In this document: positions 21,407-33,560 of the stretch, piece by piece
How positions within the stretch are numbered: the stretch's first letter is position 1
Layout: every line of letters begins with the position of its first letter
Assembly: GCF_000346465.2 (NCBI RefSeq)
Contig: NC_034016.1
Coordinates: 5,570,726-5,634,725 of the forward strand
DNA length: 64,000 bases
Source of the DNA: Prunus persica
Taxonomy: Eukaryota > Streptophyta > Magnoliopsida > Rosales > Rosaceae
Reading direction: 5' to 3'
Program-made: the position numbers and the translations under genes
The notes under the pieces: generated by a model
The model's database searches: none
Seen by the model: the letters and a program-made list of their open reading frames with translations, nothing else
What the model was told of the DNA's origin: nothing

Positions 21407-22240
21407 ATGGATCAACAATCAGTGTATGCTAATGGCGTCAATGGGGCTAAGAATCCTAATTCTGAAAAGCAATGGTAGCAAAAGAGAATCATATTCCAAA
21501 GGAAACTCCAAGTGCCATAGATGCTTGGAAGCATTCTGAATTTTGTTGCAGGAACTATATCTTGAATAGTGTGGATGATAATCTTTATGATTTTATTTAG
21601 CTTGTAAAACAACCAAGGAATTATGGTAATCACTGGAGAAAAAAATATAAAATTGAAGATGCTGGTTCTAAGAAGTTTGTCATTGGCAAATTTCTAAAAT
21701 TCAGTTATGGTGGATTCCAGGTCTGTCATCGCACAAGTTGAAGAACTCCAGAAGTTAATCTCTGAACTTCATGTTGAGGGATGTTCAATTAATGAACACT
21801 TTCAAGTTGGTGCAATAATTGAGAAATTACCACCATCTTGGAATGATTTCAAGATATACCTCAAGCATAAGCGCATAGAGATGAATATGGAAAATCTCAT
21901 TCTCATGCTACAAGTGGAAGAAGAACATAGGAAGGGTGATAAAAATGATGTGTCTGCCTTAGAAGCCAATGCCAATATCATTGAGGGAAAAACCTTCAAG
22001 CCAAAGGGTCAATCCAAGAAGAATAAGGGCAAGAATTTTAACAAGCAAGATGCTGCCCATGCACCAAAAACAAAGGATTTCAAGAAGATTGAGGGCTCTT
22101 GCTGGGTTTGTGGAAAACCAGACCACAAAGCACAAGAATGCCGCCACCGAAGGGACCATAATCCTGCAAATCAAGGCAAAAATCATAGGCGAAACAACCA
22201 GACCAATGTGACTGAGGATTTTGTTGCTGTTGTTTCATAA
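21407..22240 (+). pseudogene. Outer copia gag
   Basis: Starts ATG at 21407 (MDQQSVYANGVNG), soon broken by stops (for example TAG after SEKQW) and frameshifts until 21707, then open to 22240. The open part has the copia gag block (EELQKLISELHVEGCSINEH, then KLPPSWNDFK) and a CCHC zinc knuckle CWVCGKPDHKAQEC that binds RNA in the particle. Ends with a TAA where related elements read through into protease. Confidence 0.85.
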
Positions 22241-22246
22241 ACCAAT

Positions 22247-23432
22247 ATGGTTTCAAATGACAAAGATTGGTGGATTGATACATGTCCTACCAAGCATATC
22301 TGTGGTGACAGAAACATGTTTTCTAATTACCATCAGATTTGTGGTGAAGAAAAGCTGTATATGGGCAATGCCTCTACTTCTATAATTCAAGGAAAAGGCA
22401 AAGTGGTGCTGACATTGACTTCTGGAAAGAACCTGACCCTGCAGAATGTGCTGCAAGTTCCAGAAATTAGGAAAAACCTTGTGTCAAGCTCATTATTGAG
22501 TAACAAGGGATTTAAACTTGTATTTGAGTATGACAAGTTTGTCCTAACTGAGGGGGGAAAGTTTGTAGGAAAAGGCTACTTGGCTGATGGTATTTTCAAA
22601 CTCAATGTATTGGCTTTTGATGCTATAAATGAAATAAATAAGGCTTCTACTTATATTGTTGAGTCATCTAATTTATGGCATGCTAGATTAGGAAATGTTA
22701 ATTTTCATTCCTTACATAGAACGTGTAATTTAGGATTATTATCAAAATTTAATATTGATTTCAATAATAAGTGCCAAACATGTACTGAATCCAAATTTGC
22801 TAGACAAACTTTTAAGTCAGTTTTGGGAAATCAAATGAATTACTTGGATTAATTCATAGTGATCTTTGTGACTTTAAGTCTACACCAACTTGTGGAGGGA
22901 AGAATTATTACATCTCCTTCATTGATGATTGCAGTAAGTTTTGCTATGTTTACTTGATTCATAGCAAAGATGAGGCTTTGAATATGTTTAAGACATATAA
23001 GGCTGAAGTAGAGAATCAACTTGAGAGAAAAATCAAGGTACTTAGATCAATTAGAGGTGGGGAGTATGAATCTCAAGCCTTCTCTGATTTTTGTACTACA
23101 CATGGAATTGTACATCAAACAACAGCTCCTTACACACCACAAGAAAATGGTGTTGCAGAAAGGAAAAAAATAGAACTTTTAAAGATATGATTAATTCCAT
23201 GTTAAATAGCTCAGGGCCTTCACACAACATGTGGGATGAAGCATTACTTACTGCAAGTAGAATTTTAAATAAAATTCCACATAAGTAGACTAATAAGTCT
23301 CCTTATGAAATATGGAAAGAAATAATACCCTTATAAAACATTAAAAGTGTCGGGTTGTCTAATAAAAGTACAAGTTCCTTTACCAAAGCGAACTAAACTT
23401 GGACCAAAGACTATTGATTGTGTATTCATTGG
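22247..23432 (+). pseudogene. Outer copia protease and integrase (first part)
   Basis: Protease region reads WWIDTCPTKHIC; the family motif is WWIDSGAT, so the catalytic D-S-G has become D-T-C. The integrase zinc region (HARLGN, then CQTCTESKFARQ) is kept. In the catalytic core the first Asp (HSDLCDF, after a frameshift near 22850) and the last Glu (PQENGVAERKK) are present but the middle Asp is replaced (LRSIRGGEY where LRSDRGGEY is usual). More frameshifts near 23190 and 23285. The frame is interrupted by the inner copia right after CVFIG and resumes at 28471. Confidence 0.85.
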
Positions 23433-23891
23433 TGTTGGGAAAGATTGCGAAAAAACAAAGAGCCAATAAATAAATATGGCGCTCCCAGGATCTGACTTCT
23501 CCCAGCCTTGTGTAAATAAAATGGACAAAATTAACACTCTATCTTCCACTAAGAAAAATAATGGGAATACAAAAATAATCTCATCAAACACCGGTGGCTA
23601 AACTCTCTCTTGGTTTTTCTCTCAAGAGGATTTTCTCTCTCACACAAGTGAGGTTTTCTTATCTCTCAAAACTCTCTATGTTTTGGTTTTCTAAAGGATG
23701 ATTTGAACTGAAGGAAGGCAGCTGCTTTTATAGCCAATGTTCCTGACAAATTGGTGGCCTTGCATGCGAGAGAATTTTCCTCATTTTCTCTTCCGTTCGT
23801 TTTCTTCAAATTTTCCTGTCTTTTATTTTATTTTATTTTAATATTTATTTTTCTTCTTTTTCTCTCCTCCACTAACGAGGGAAACTCATCA
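23433..23891 (-). repeat. 3' LTR of the inner copia
   Basis: Plus-strand ends are tgttggg and ctcatca; read on minus it starts TGATGAG and ends CCCAACA. Nearly identical to 28012-28470. Confidence 0.93.
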
Positions 23892-23908
23892 ATCTCCCCC
23901 TCCCAACT
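23892..23908 (-). other. Polypurine tract of the inner copia
   Basis: Minus strand AGTTGGGAGGGGGAGAT immediately before the 3' LTR; this primes plus-strand DNA synthesis. Confidence 0.85.
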
Positions 23909-25646
23909 TAGGTGGAGGGCTCCAGCAGTCCAGCTGCTCTTCTACAAAATTCGTACTTGTCCTTAGGTAAGGACTTGGTCATCATATCTGAACTATTGTT
24001 ATCAGTATGGATTTTCTCAAGCTGTAATTGATTTGACTCCAACACATCACGTATCCAGTGATATCGCACCTCAATGTGCTTCGACCTCGAGTGAAAACTC
24101 GGATTCTTGCTCAAGTGGATCGCACTCTGACTATCGCAATGCAAAATGTATTTGTGCTGCTCTTGCCCTAATTCTTGTAGGAATCGCTTCATCCAGAGCA
24201 TTTCTTTGCATGCTTCAATAGCTGCAATAAACTCTGCCTCTGTAGTTGATAGAGCAACACATTTTTGTAACTTTGATTGCCATGAAACTGCTCCCCCTGA
24301 AAATGTAATCAGGTATCCTGACGTAGATTTTCTGGAATCAAGATCTCCTGTCATGTCTGCATCTGTGTAGCCAATCAATTCAGGTTTTCCACCTCCAAAG
24401 CACAAACTCATTTTGGAAGTACCCCTGAGATATCTGAGAATCCACTTCACAGCATTCCAATGCTCTCTGCCTGGTTTAGACAGGAATCTGCTTACAACGC
24501 CAACTGCGTGCGTTATGTCTGGCCTCGTGCAAATCATTGCATACATCAGACTACCAACAGCTGAGGAATATGGCACCATAGCCATGTTTTCTTTTTATTT
24601 CTCACATGTAGGACTCTATTTTGAACTAAGCTTGAAGTGACTAGGAAATGGAGTAGAAACTGGTTTTGCTTTATCCATGTTAAACCGCTTTAGTACCTTC
24701 TCGATATAACTTTCTTGTGATAACCTCAACTTCCGATTTTTTCTATCACGGGATATACTCATACCGAGGATTCGTTTTGCGGGTCCTAAGTCTTTCATAG
24801 CAAAAGACTTGCTCAACTCTTTCTTCAGCTTGCTAATCTTGTCACTGTTTTGTACTACGATCAACATGTCATTGACATAGAGAAGAAGTATGATGAATTC
24901 ACCATCATCAAATCTTTTCACAAATACACAATGGTCTGAAGTAGTCCTTCTATATCTGTGTTCAATCATGAAGGAATCAAACTTCTTGTACCATTGTCGA
25001 GGCGTCTGCTTGAGTTCATATAAGCTCTTCTTCAGCCGACATACCAAATCTTCTTTTCCTTTGACTTGAATCCTTCTGGCTGCTCCATGTAGATTTCTTC
25101 TTCAAGATCTCCGTGAAGAAAAGCTGTCTTCACATCTAGCTGTTCGATCTTGAGATTCAGGGTTACAGCTAAACCGAGAACAACCCGCATGGATGACATC
25201 TTCACTACGGGTGAGAAAATCTCTTCAAAGTCAATTCCTTTCTTCTGACTGAAACCTTTCACAACTAGCCTTGCCTTAAACCTGGGCTTAGAGTTGTTTT
25301 CTTCCGTCTTCAGTCGATACACCCATTTGTTCTTAAGTGTTCTTCTACCTTTTGGTAGGTTCACTAGATCATATGTGTGGTTCTCATGCAGAGATTGCAT
25401 CTCTTCATGCATAGCTTTCAACCACTCATCTTGTTGATCATGAGTCAATGCTTCTTTATAGAATTCTAGTTCTTCCCCGTCTGTTAGGAGAACGTAATCA
25501 TCTGGAGAATACCTACTCGGAGGTCTCCGTACCCTGGTCGATCTTCTTGGTTGGAATTCGGCCTCTGGCTCTTCATCGGCTTGTGCTTCTAGCCCTTCAT
25601 CCGCTGCATCATCTATTATACCATCAGTTGTATGACCATCACTCAT
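23908..25646 (-). pseudogene. Inner copia reverse transcriptase and RNase H
   Basis: Read leftward: RT starts around [19 protein letters not shown], with [19 protein letters not shown] and [21 protein letters not shown] frameshift near 25040 (IWYVG against [14 protein letters not shown]) splits it. The active-site box is YVND instead of the usual YVDD, a change at a catalytic Asp. RNase H follows (GYTDADMTGDLDSRKSTSGY, TEAEFIAA, HCDSQSAIHLS, then a normal C-terminus); its acidic residues look intact. A stop splits the RT end from RNase H near 24590-24620. Confidence 0.88.
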
Positions 25647-25684
25647 GTCACCATCAACTGGTTCATTTATAATAGGATCACTAG

Positions 25685-26788
25685 CTAGATCATCAGTATC
25701 ATTGGATTCATCTCGCTCGTTATTGTGTCCAATGGGGAAGGAACTGGATCTAAGTTAGCTGGATATTCTCTAGGATTATTAGGTTTATCACCTCTTCGAA
25801 TGTCTTCAATGTTCTGATCTTCAAAGAAGACAACATCTCTACTTCTAATAATCTTTCTAGCTACAGGATCCCATAACCTATAACCGAATTCTTCATTCCC
25901 ATATCCCACGAAGATACATTCTTTTGACTTTGGGTCGAGCTTGGATCTCTCGTCTTTAGGAATATGAACAAAAGATCTACAACCAAAAACTTTTAGATGA
26001 TTGTAGGAAACGTCTTTTCCCGACCAGAACTTGTTCGGGACATCACCATTCAAAGGTGCTAAAGGAGAAAGGTTGATTAGATCAACCGCAGTCATCAAGG
26101 CTTCACCCAAAAAACTTTTGGCCAGCTTGGCATGAGATAACATTGTTCTTATTCTTTCAACAATTGTTCTGTTCATTCTCTCAGCTATGCCATTATGTTG
26201 AGGAGTCTTCGGAACAGATCTTTCATGCCTGATTCCGTTACTTCTACAGTAGTTTCTAAACGCCCATATATATTCTCGTATGTTATCGGTGCGAATACAT
26301 TTGAAGCTTCTACCAGTCTTTCGTTCAACGCTAGCATGAAACTGCTTGAAAACTTCATACACTTGATCTTTTGTTCTAAGTGCGGAAGTCCATACCTTCC
26401 TGGAATGATCGTCAATGAAGGTAACAAAATATCTTGCACCACCAAGAGTACTAGTGGTCATAGGACCACAAACACCAAAGTACACAACATCCAATATATT
26501 GGGTTTTCTTTGTGCATGACCATGTTGAAACGAAGCTCTATGCTGCTTTCCAGCCAAGCAATGCGTGCATGATTTTAGAGGCATGCCTTTCTTCATCCCA
26601 GTCAGTGCCTCCCTTTTGGCTAGAATTTGCAGCCCTTCCTCGCTAATGTGACCGAGCCGTTTATGCCATAGCTCGATTGATTCTTCTGCGAGAGCATTTA
26701 CGTACCCATTACAAACTTTTGCATGTGTCATGTATAGGGTGTTCTCCTTCTTTCTTCGTGCTAGGACAAGAGAGTTCTTGCTGAGTTT
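25685..26788 (-). pseudogene. Inner copia integrase
   Basis: GAG-pre-integrase zinc region (ELWHKRLGHISEEGL, then CTHCLAGKQHRASF) followed by the catalytic core. Where relatives read HSDVCGPM this copy reads YFGVCGPM, losing the first catalytic Asp; the second (IRTDN) and Glu (HNGIAERMNR) remain. A TAG replaces a Trp codon at the protease/integrase border (about 26787). The frame runs out near 25685 and RT resumes in another frame. Confidence 0.87.
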
Positions 26789-27961
26789 CTATTTCCCTTT
26801 AGCAAAGACATTGGTGTATCCTTCATCGTCAAGTAATCCAGTGGAGATTAGATTGAGACGCATGTCTGGAACATGTCTCACATCCTTGAGGACCAAGTGA
26901 CAACTTGTGTTGGTTTCAAGGGAAATATCTCCTCTTCCCACGATCTTGGACAATTTGTCATTTCCCATCCTCACATTACCAAAATCTCCATTGGTGTAAG
27001 ATGTAAAGAAGTCCCTCCATGAGGTGACATGAAATGATGCACCAGAGTCCACTATCCACCATGTATCTTGAGAGGACAAATTAACGAAGCCATCACCACA
27101 TAGAATAATTACCTCATTTCCACCAGAGGTAGTTGCGGTCGTGTGCCTAGCATCACTCTTTTCGTTACCTCTATCTTGCTCTCGTTTAAACAACCTGCAC
27201 TCTCTCTTCATGTGGCCTATCCCGCCACAATGGTAACATTCTAGGTCCTTTCTTGTCTTGAACCTTCCTCTCGAGCCATCTCTTGTCCTGCCCTTTGACT
27301 TGTCTCGCTTGTGGAATTTTCTATTGTTAGTTCTTCCACGATACTCTGAGACGAGGGCTTTTGACTCGGCTACTACACCTTGTTCTTTCCTCCTTGCTTC
27401 TTCATTGAACATGCTATCTTTAACTATGTCCAATGTAAGAACGCCTTGAGGAGCTGAATTGCTTAAGGATACTATTAGTGTATCCCAGCTATCAGGCAAA
27501 TAGCTGAGTAACATTAGTGCTTGTAACTCATCATCAATCACCATCTTCATATTCGTCAACAGGTTGATCAAACCTTGGAAGTCACTGAGATGCTCGGTAA
27601 CACTTCGACCATCTCTGTACTTAAGGTTTACCAACCGTCGGATAACCGATGCTTTATTTTGAGCGGTCTTCCGCTCGTACATGGACGACAATTTTGTCTA
27701 TAATTTGTATGCATCCGTCTCTTGTGCCACATGGTGGAACACACTTTGATCCACCCATTGTCGGATTTGTCCGACAACTTTTCTATTCAGAATGCTCCAT
27801 GCATCGTCTGACTTCCCTGCTGGTTTTTGTCCCAGCAATTGAAGGGGCTCATACAAATCCTTGCAGTAAAGGATGTCCTCCATTCTTGGATTCCAAATGG
27901 AGTAATTGGATGCAGTTAATTTTAACATTGTTGCTGATGATGATGACGATGACTCCTCCAT
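26789..27961 (-). pseudogene. Inner copia gag and protease
   Basis: Starts MEESSSSSSATMLKLTASNY at 27961. An in-frame TAG at about 27692-27694 replaces a Trp codon (DAYKL, stop, TKLSSMYERK). The gag core continues (RDGRSVTEHLSDFQGLINLL) to a CCHC knuckle CYHCGGIGHMKREC, then protease WWIVDSGASFHVT with an intact catalytic D-S-G. Ends at another TAG replacing Trp after FAKGK. Confidence 0.88.
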
Positions 27962-27997
27962 CTTAAATTACACAAGAATATAATTTTTTGGGCCAAA

Positions 27998-28009
27998 GCT
28001 CTGATACCA
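27998..28009 (-). other. Primer-binding site of the inner copia
   Basis: Minus strand TGGTATCAGAGC two bases inside the 5' LTR; complementary to the 3' end of initiator Met tRNA, the standard plant copia primer. Confidence 0.92.
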
Positions 28010-28011
28010 CT

Positions 28012-28470
28012 TGTTGGGAAAGATTGCGAAAAAATAAAGAGCCAATAAATAAATATGGTACTCCCAGGATCTGACTTCTCCCAGCCTTGTGTAAATAAAA
28101 TGGACAAAATTAACACTCTATCTTCCACTAAGAAAAATAATGGGAATACAAAAATAATCTCACCAAACACCGGTGGCTAAACTCTCTCTTGGTTTTTCTC
28201 TCAAGAGGATTTTCTCTCTCACACAAGTGAGGTTTTCTTATCTCTCAAAACTCTCTATGTTTTGGTTTTCTAAAGGATGATTTGAACTGAAGGAAGGCAG
28301 CTGCTTTTATAGCCAATGTTCCTGACAAATTGGTGGCCTTGCATGCGAGAGAGTTTTTCTCATTTTCTCTGCCGTTCGTTTTCTTCAAATTTTCCCGTCC
28401 TTTATTTTATTTTATTTTAATATTTATTTTCCTTCTTTTTCTCTCCTCCACTAACGAGGGAAACCCATCA
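28012..28470 (-). repeat. 5' LTR of the inner copia
   Basis: 459 bp, ends as in its partner. It keeps the leader-like segment with ctctctcacacaag; promoter not dissected. Confidence 0.93.
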
Positions 28471-29340
28471 ATTGGATATGCAAACAATAGTGCTGCGTAT
28501 AGATTTCTAGTAATGAAATCTGAAATTCCAAATATACTTGTTAACACTATCATTGAATCAGTTAATGCAGAATTCTTTGAGGAAATATATCCTTACAAAG
28601 AAAATAAATATGGTTCAACTAGAAAGCGGTCACATGATCAAAGTCATGATGAAGGTTCTTCCTCAAGAGTTCAAGAAATAGATTCTGAGCCAAGAAGAGG
28701 AACAAGAACAATAGTACCAAAGAACTTTGGACCATATTTTCTTACTTTCTTGTCTGAAAGTGAAGTAGAGTCCATTATGCAAAATAATACATGGGAATTG
28801 GTTGATTTACCTTCTCGTAATAAACCAATTGGACACAAATGGATTTTCAAAAAGAAGCTCAAAGCTGATGGCACCATTGATAAGTATAAGGCAAGTTTAG
28901 TTGCCAAAGGATATCGCCAAAAGGAGGGGTTGGATTATTTCGACACTTATTCTCCAGTTTTGCGTATTACATCTATTAGGATGTTAATAGCAATTGCATA
29001 TGTTTACAAATTGGATATACACCAAATGGATGTAAAAACTGCTTTTTTGAATGTAGATTTAGAAGAAGAAATATATATGGAACAACTTGAGGGGTTTGTG
29101 ATTCAAGGACAAGAGAAGAAGGTGTGTAAACTTGAGAAGTCATTATATGGACTTAAACAAGTACCAAAACAATGGCATGAAAAGTTTGATCGTACAATGT
29201 TGACACATGGTTTCAAAATCAAGGAGTGTGATAAATGTGTCTACATTAAAAGCAATGGTAATACTTGTGTCATTGTGTGCTTGTATGTTGATGATACGTT
29301 GATAATGGGAACAAGTAAGGATGTTATCAATAATACTAAG
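28471..29340 (+). pseudogene. Outer copia integrase C-terminus and reverse transcriptase (first part)
   Basis: Continues the host element after the inner insertion: YANNSAAYRFLVMKSEIPNI, a linker, then RT with NNTWELVDLPSRNKPIGHKW, DKYKASLVAKGYRQKEGLDY, MDVKTAFLN and KSLYGLKQVPKQWHEKFD. The catalytic YVDD box is intact (CLYVDDTLIMG). It stays open to the solo LTR at 29341 and so is the best preserved part of this element. Confidence 0.88.
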
Positions 29341-31126
29341 TGTTCACTCGTTTTGATTTTAATCCTGTGATGGTACGGTAAACTTCCCCATTGGCTTGAC
29401 AAACATTGGTGGTCAACAAGTCAACTTTCTTTTTTGCGTGAGCGTGCCACTGTTAGCAGTTTAAAACCCTAGCAGACTTCTAAAAGATAGATAACTTGCG
29501 CCCCAAGTTACTGATTCTTAACAAGCAATTGTGAATTTGGGTGAGGAATATCTCCCAAGTAAGTTCTTTTCTTGCATCTGACTGGTGAGGACTTCACAAT
29601 TTTTCACAGTACAAAATTGGTAGTTCTGGCTAAAATAGATAAAAACAAACAAACTGTTTAGGCATAACTGCCTATTACAGGACTCAAAAAGCGAAATGGC
29701 AACTCCGAAAAAGACAACAAAATGTTGGATTTCGATTTCTACCTGGGTAGCTGCCTCTGAACTAGGCTAGATTGGATGTCTCTATGCTGGATTGAATCGT
29801 CAACACCTTCAACTGATGAGTTTCAGCTGGAAATCGATACTAACGTTTGAGTTTGGCAGAGCTTCAATTTATTTCGAGCCATGAAAGGCTTGTTGAACAG
29901 GTAGAATTGAGGCCTCTTTAGTCTGGAGAGGACAGAAGTGGCTGGATTGATGGTTACTGAGCTGGAGCTGCGCTATGTTGCCTGTTCTGCTTGACCAAGG
30001 CTTTCTTTAAATTTGTTGAGGTTTTCATATTTGTAAAAACTCGGACTCTGCTTGACTTGGCTTTGTGCTGAACCAAATTTGTAACGAAAGAATCTTGCTT
30101 TGTAAAATTATTTTTCTAAACTGAACTGAAACCAGAGATTTGAATTCTAGCTGATTTGTTTCTTGTGGATCAAAGAGCTTTGGTTGCTTTAGGGTTTGGA
30201 AGCTTTTGAGATCAGTTGATCTTTTTGAGTTTGTCAGTTGTGACTTTTGAGAGTTTTTGTCTTGATTGATTTTTGGCTATCCTTTGATCTATTCACCTCC
30301 TCTCATATTTATAGAAAATGCCGGAGTGGTGTTTTTAATCATTAATAATGGGCGGCAGATCTTTAAAAAGATTTTTTTTTCTTTTTTCAATGTCATAAAA
30401 GAAGGAAGATATTATTTCGGCAGAAGAGAACCATCAACAATCAGCTTTCATGGAGGTCTTTTCCTTGCTTTTTCTGAAAGAAAACCAACTCTCTTTGTTT
30501 CCTGTTTGTTTGTTTGTTTGTTTGTTTGTTTGTTTTTTTTTTTTTTTGTAAAAAAGAACACAGTCTGTGATGATAGTCAACTTGCTTTTTCTAGTGAGCA
30601 ACCTCCTTGCTCCCTACTTATCTCTTGAAAACGTAGTCTGCTTATCTCTTAGAAAGGCCATCTGCTTTGGTGCAGAGTTTCTCTGTATATAAAAAGGGGA
30701 TTTGATCTTCTTTCTTTGGCTGCAAAAATGGGGAAGTCCTCCTATAAGACATGCCTTCATTAACTCCCTATCAATTCCTCTGTGATAGTTGAAACTTTTG
30801 ACTTTTCCAAAGTTAAAAAGTCATGTGGGGCCTCTCTTGAGAAAAAGATATGCTGACTTGCCTTTTTTGGGGTAAAGATCAAATGATGTGAATTTTTCAA
30901 AAGCTGGGCTTTTATCCAAATTTGTGTGTGTCAGTTTTTTAATTGTCAATAATGGTATTTTTTTTCTCTTCAGATCATGGCTATATTTGTAATCTATTCA
31001 AAAAGGTTTGGGCATTTTCAGTATCTTGGTTTTTTTACTTCTGATTCCTGTAGATGAAAGTCCAAATGTTTTGTTCATGGGCCTCTCGACAAAAATGGGC
31101 TGTCGTGCAGAGTTTTGGCCCAAACA
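29341..31126. mobile_element. Solo LTR inserted in the outer copia RT
   Basis: Begins TGTTCACTCG and ends GCCCAAACA, flanked by the exact 5-bp duplication ctaag (29336-29340 and 31127-31131). It has no coding domains, has a TATA-like tatataaaaagggg near 30686, and length 1786 bp. Removing it together with one ctaag restores an open RT frame (INNTK followed by AMLNSS), which confirms the limits. Product of LTR-LTR recombination of a complete element of another family, probably Ty3/gypsy by LTR size (inference). A (TTTG)n run lies at about 30508-30540. Confidence 0.88.
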
Positions 31127-32023
31127 CTAAGGCAATGTTGAACTCAAGTTTTGACATGAAGGACTTTGGTCAAGCAGATGTCATACTTGGAATTGAAATT
31201 AAAAGGAACAATGATGGTTATATCCTTACACAATCTCATTATGTCGAAAAGATCCTCCGAAAATTTAGACATTTCGACAGTAAACCTGCTGCAACTCCAT
31301 TTGATGCCAATTGTAAATTAAAAAACCATGTTGGTGATGCCATTTCACAATTGGAATACTCCCAAGTGATTGACAGTCTGATGTATGTGATGAACTCTAC
31401 TAGACCTGACATAGCTTACTCGATAAGTAGGCTTAGTAGATATACAAGCAATCCAGGACATGAGCATTGGAATGCTTTGATAAGGGTGTTACGATACTTA
31501 AAGAACACCATGAGTTATGGATTGCATTATACGAGATAACCACATGTTTTAGAAGGATACAGTGAAGCAAATTGGATTTCTGACAATATAGAAACCAAGT
31601 CAACTAGTGGATATGTTTTCACATTAGGAAGTGCAGCAGTATCTTAGAAATCCTCTAAACATACGTGTATAGCACGTTTAACAATGGAATCAGAGTTTGT
31701 AGCCTTGGATAAAGCAGCTGAAGAAGCTGAATGGCTTAGAAACTTCCTTGAGGATATTCCAATATAGTCCAAGCTTGTGACTGCCATTTGCATACACTGT
31801 GATAGTATGGCTGCCCAAGCAAGAGCCAAAAATAGTGTCTACAGTGGAAAGTCTAGACATATAAGGCGAAGAGACAATACGATTAGACAGTTGCTCTCAA
31901 ATGCAGTCATTTTCATTGATTATGTAATGTCCAAGGAAAATATAGCAGATCCTTTGACAAAAGGCCTACCAAGAGAGCAAACTCTATATGCATTGAGGGG
32001 AATGGGTCTAAAGCCAGTTCAAT
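31127..32023 (+). pseudogene. Outer copia RT C-terminus and RNase H
   Basis: Reads [20 protein letters not shown], then [24 protein letters not shown] sequence (here [12 protein letters not shown]) and RNase H. Stops after LHYTR, AAVS and EDIPI interrupt it. In RNase H the first acidic position is GYSEANW where GYSDANW is usual; MESEFVAL and IHCDSMAA are kept. Ends with the normal copia tail ENIADPLTKGLPREQ. Confidence 0.86.
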
Positions 32024-32632
32024 GAATCAAACCGGGCAGAAACCTAACCTAGTTGATTGGAGATCCAATGGTCTAGGTTTAATAGGAGAACTAGTTGGGG
32101 ATGATTCAAAGTATTGAACACACAAAATGCTCATTTCTATGATATGTGTGTGTTGTCTGTTGATGATTGAGGGTATGCTTATGCATTAATGACATTAATA
32201 TCTTGTGATCAAGAGGAATATGACAGACTATTCTTTATTAATTTCACCTATATAGGAGTAAATGTGGGGTCGTATTTTTGAGAGTTAATATGGCTCAAAC
32301 TCTCTAAAGCTCCTAGGAATACCGGAATTTGTTCAGGACCAAAATAAACATAAACGTATGAATTGACGTGTGTTTGATTTGATATGTGTGAGATATATTA
32401 TCTTGGTTTACTAATAGGAGTGAACAGTTCAAGTTCATTATATCCATTACGTCATCCGGTAGGCCCAATATATTTTCACTAGGGTAAGTTCAAGTCTGAA
32501 AGACACTTCTCCTGATGCATATAATTTCTACTACCTCTCATGTGATCCAGGCATCATTTGCATTTAAATTTCCATTCAAATGTGGGGCATGTTAGGTGTT
32601 TGAATACAAATTTCAACTCAAATGTGGGGTAT
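32024..32632 (+). other. Outer copia region between RNase H and 3' LTR
   Basis: Non-coding internal region as usual for copia; two related motifs (attcaaatgtggggcatgtt and aactcaaatgtggggtatt) precede the LTR. The last, aaatgtggggtat at 32620-32632, is the likely polypurine tract. Confidence 0.6.
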
Positions 32633-33194
32633 TGTTGGTTTTTGCAAGGCATTGCAGATATGTTTTGAGTTGGAAAACTATAGTTCCTTGAAGGTCTTTA
32701 TAAGATCTACTCTTGGAAATAGAATAGTTAGGATTGGGCTATACAAGTGGCCCAATTGAGTGGCTTGTTGGGTTTGGCCTTTGGGTCAATGCCCAATTAG
32801 TTGGGTCAATGGTTAATTAGTATATATAAATAATATATATTTAATTAGTCAAAAGATGGGCCTCGGGCTCTGTTTAAAATACATAAAAAATGCAGAGTTC
32901 ATTCTAAGTCTGTAGCTTGAGAGATAAACATACAAAATTCGCCAGAAATCAAAGCCCTAGTGCTAGGACTTTGTTTCAAGATAGTTGTATCTTGGTGGAG
33001 TAGATGCCTGCACAACTACAAGCACTGAGTAGGGGTGAAATTCTGTTTCAAGGACATTGCGATTTGCAAGCCTCTATCCGGAAAACCAGTCAGTTTTGTT
33101 TTACTGTTTTATTTAATTTCGCGATTTTGTTTACTGTTTAAATTAATTGTTGAATTACATTATTAGTGTAATATTAATTGTTGTTTCACCATCA
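32633..33194 (+). repeat. 3' LTR of the outer copia
   Basis: 562 bp, starts tgttggtttttgcaagg and ends gtttcaccatca. It matches the 5' LTR at both ends. Confidence 0.9.
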
Positions 33195-33199
33195 TGAAT

Positions 33200-33560
33200 T
33201 TCATACTTGCACCCAAAATCTGTGTCTAGACACCCAAGTTGAACACTTACCCTAACCTGCCAAGTTGTGAGATCCACGAAAAGAAAAATTCGGGCATTTG
33301 CATTGCTGGAACGATATATATGTTGTTTACATTGTGTGATCTTAACACGTGGTCATCATCTCAACAATGTCAACACAATAATGGCAACACATGTCGGACC
33401 TCGAACTTTTACTCACGTCTCGATCTGTTTGCCTGACTCATGTGTTGCCATCATACTTGTTTATTCGATTCACACGTAACACAATTTTAATTATTCGATT
33501 GCACACTTCAACTTGTAAATAGGCAAACCTCCTTCATTTCTACACCATTTTACAAATGGG
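33200..33560. other. Spacer, nothing recognised
   Basis: Short overlapping frames only; no terminal repeats seen. Confidence 0.4.

Larger units (their letters stand above)
23433..28470 (-). mobile_element. Ty1/copia retrotransposon (inner), full structure, inactive
   Basis: Two 459-bp LTRs (23433-23891 and 28012-28470), 5-bp target duplication attgg at 23428-23432 and 28471-28475, a primer-binding site and a polypurine tract, all oriented minus. Length 5038 bp. The LTRs differ at about 11 positions by eye, so it inserted well after the host copia but is not new. Every coding domain is present in order but several stops, frameshifts and altered catalytic residues make it dead. It sits in the host element between integrase and RT. 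Confidence 0.95.
20899..33194 (+). mobile_element. Ty1/copia retrotransposon (outer), decayed
   Basis: LTRs at 20899-21389 and 32633-33194 begin TGTTGG and end CCAACA or CCATCA. Flanks ggaat (20894-20898) and tgaat (33195-33199) are a 5-bp target duplication with one change. Gag, protease, integrase, RT and RNase H follow in copia order (integrase before RT) on plus. Two later insertions split it: an opposite-strand copia (23433-28470) and a solo LTR (29341-31126). Without them it would be about 5.5 kb, a normal copia size. Many stops and frameshifts make it inactive. Confidence 0.92.

Noticed and set aside
30266..30628. 120-codon frame with repeated Phe-Val-Cys-Leu
   Set aside because: The repeats come from a (TTTG)n microsatellite inside the solo LTR.
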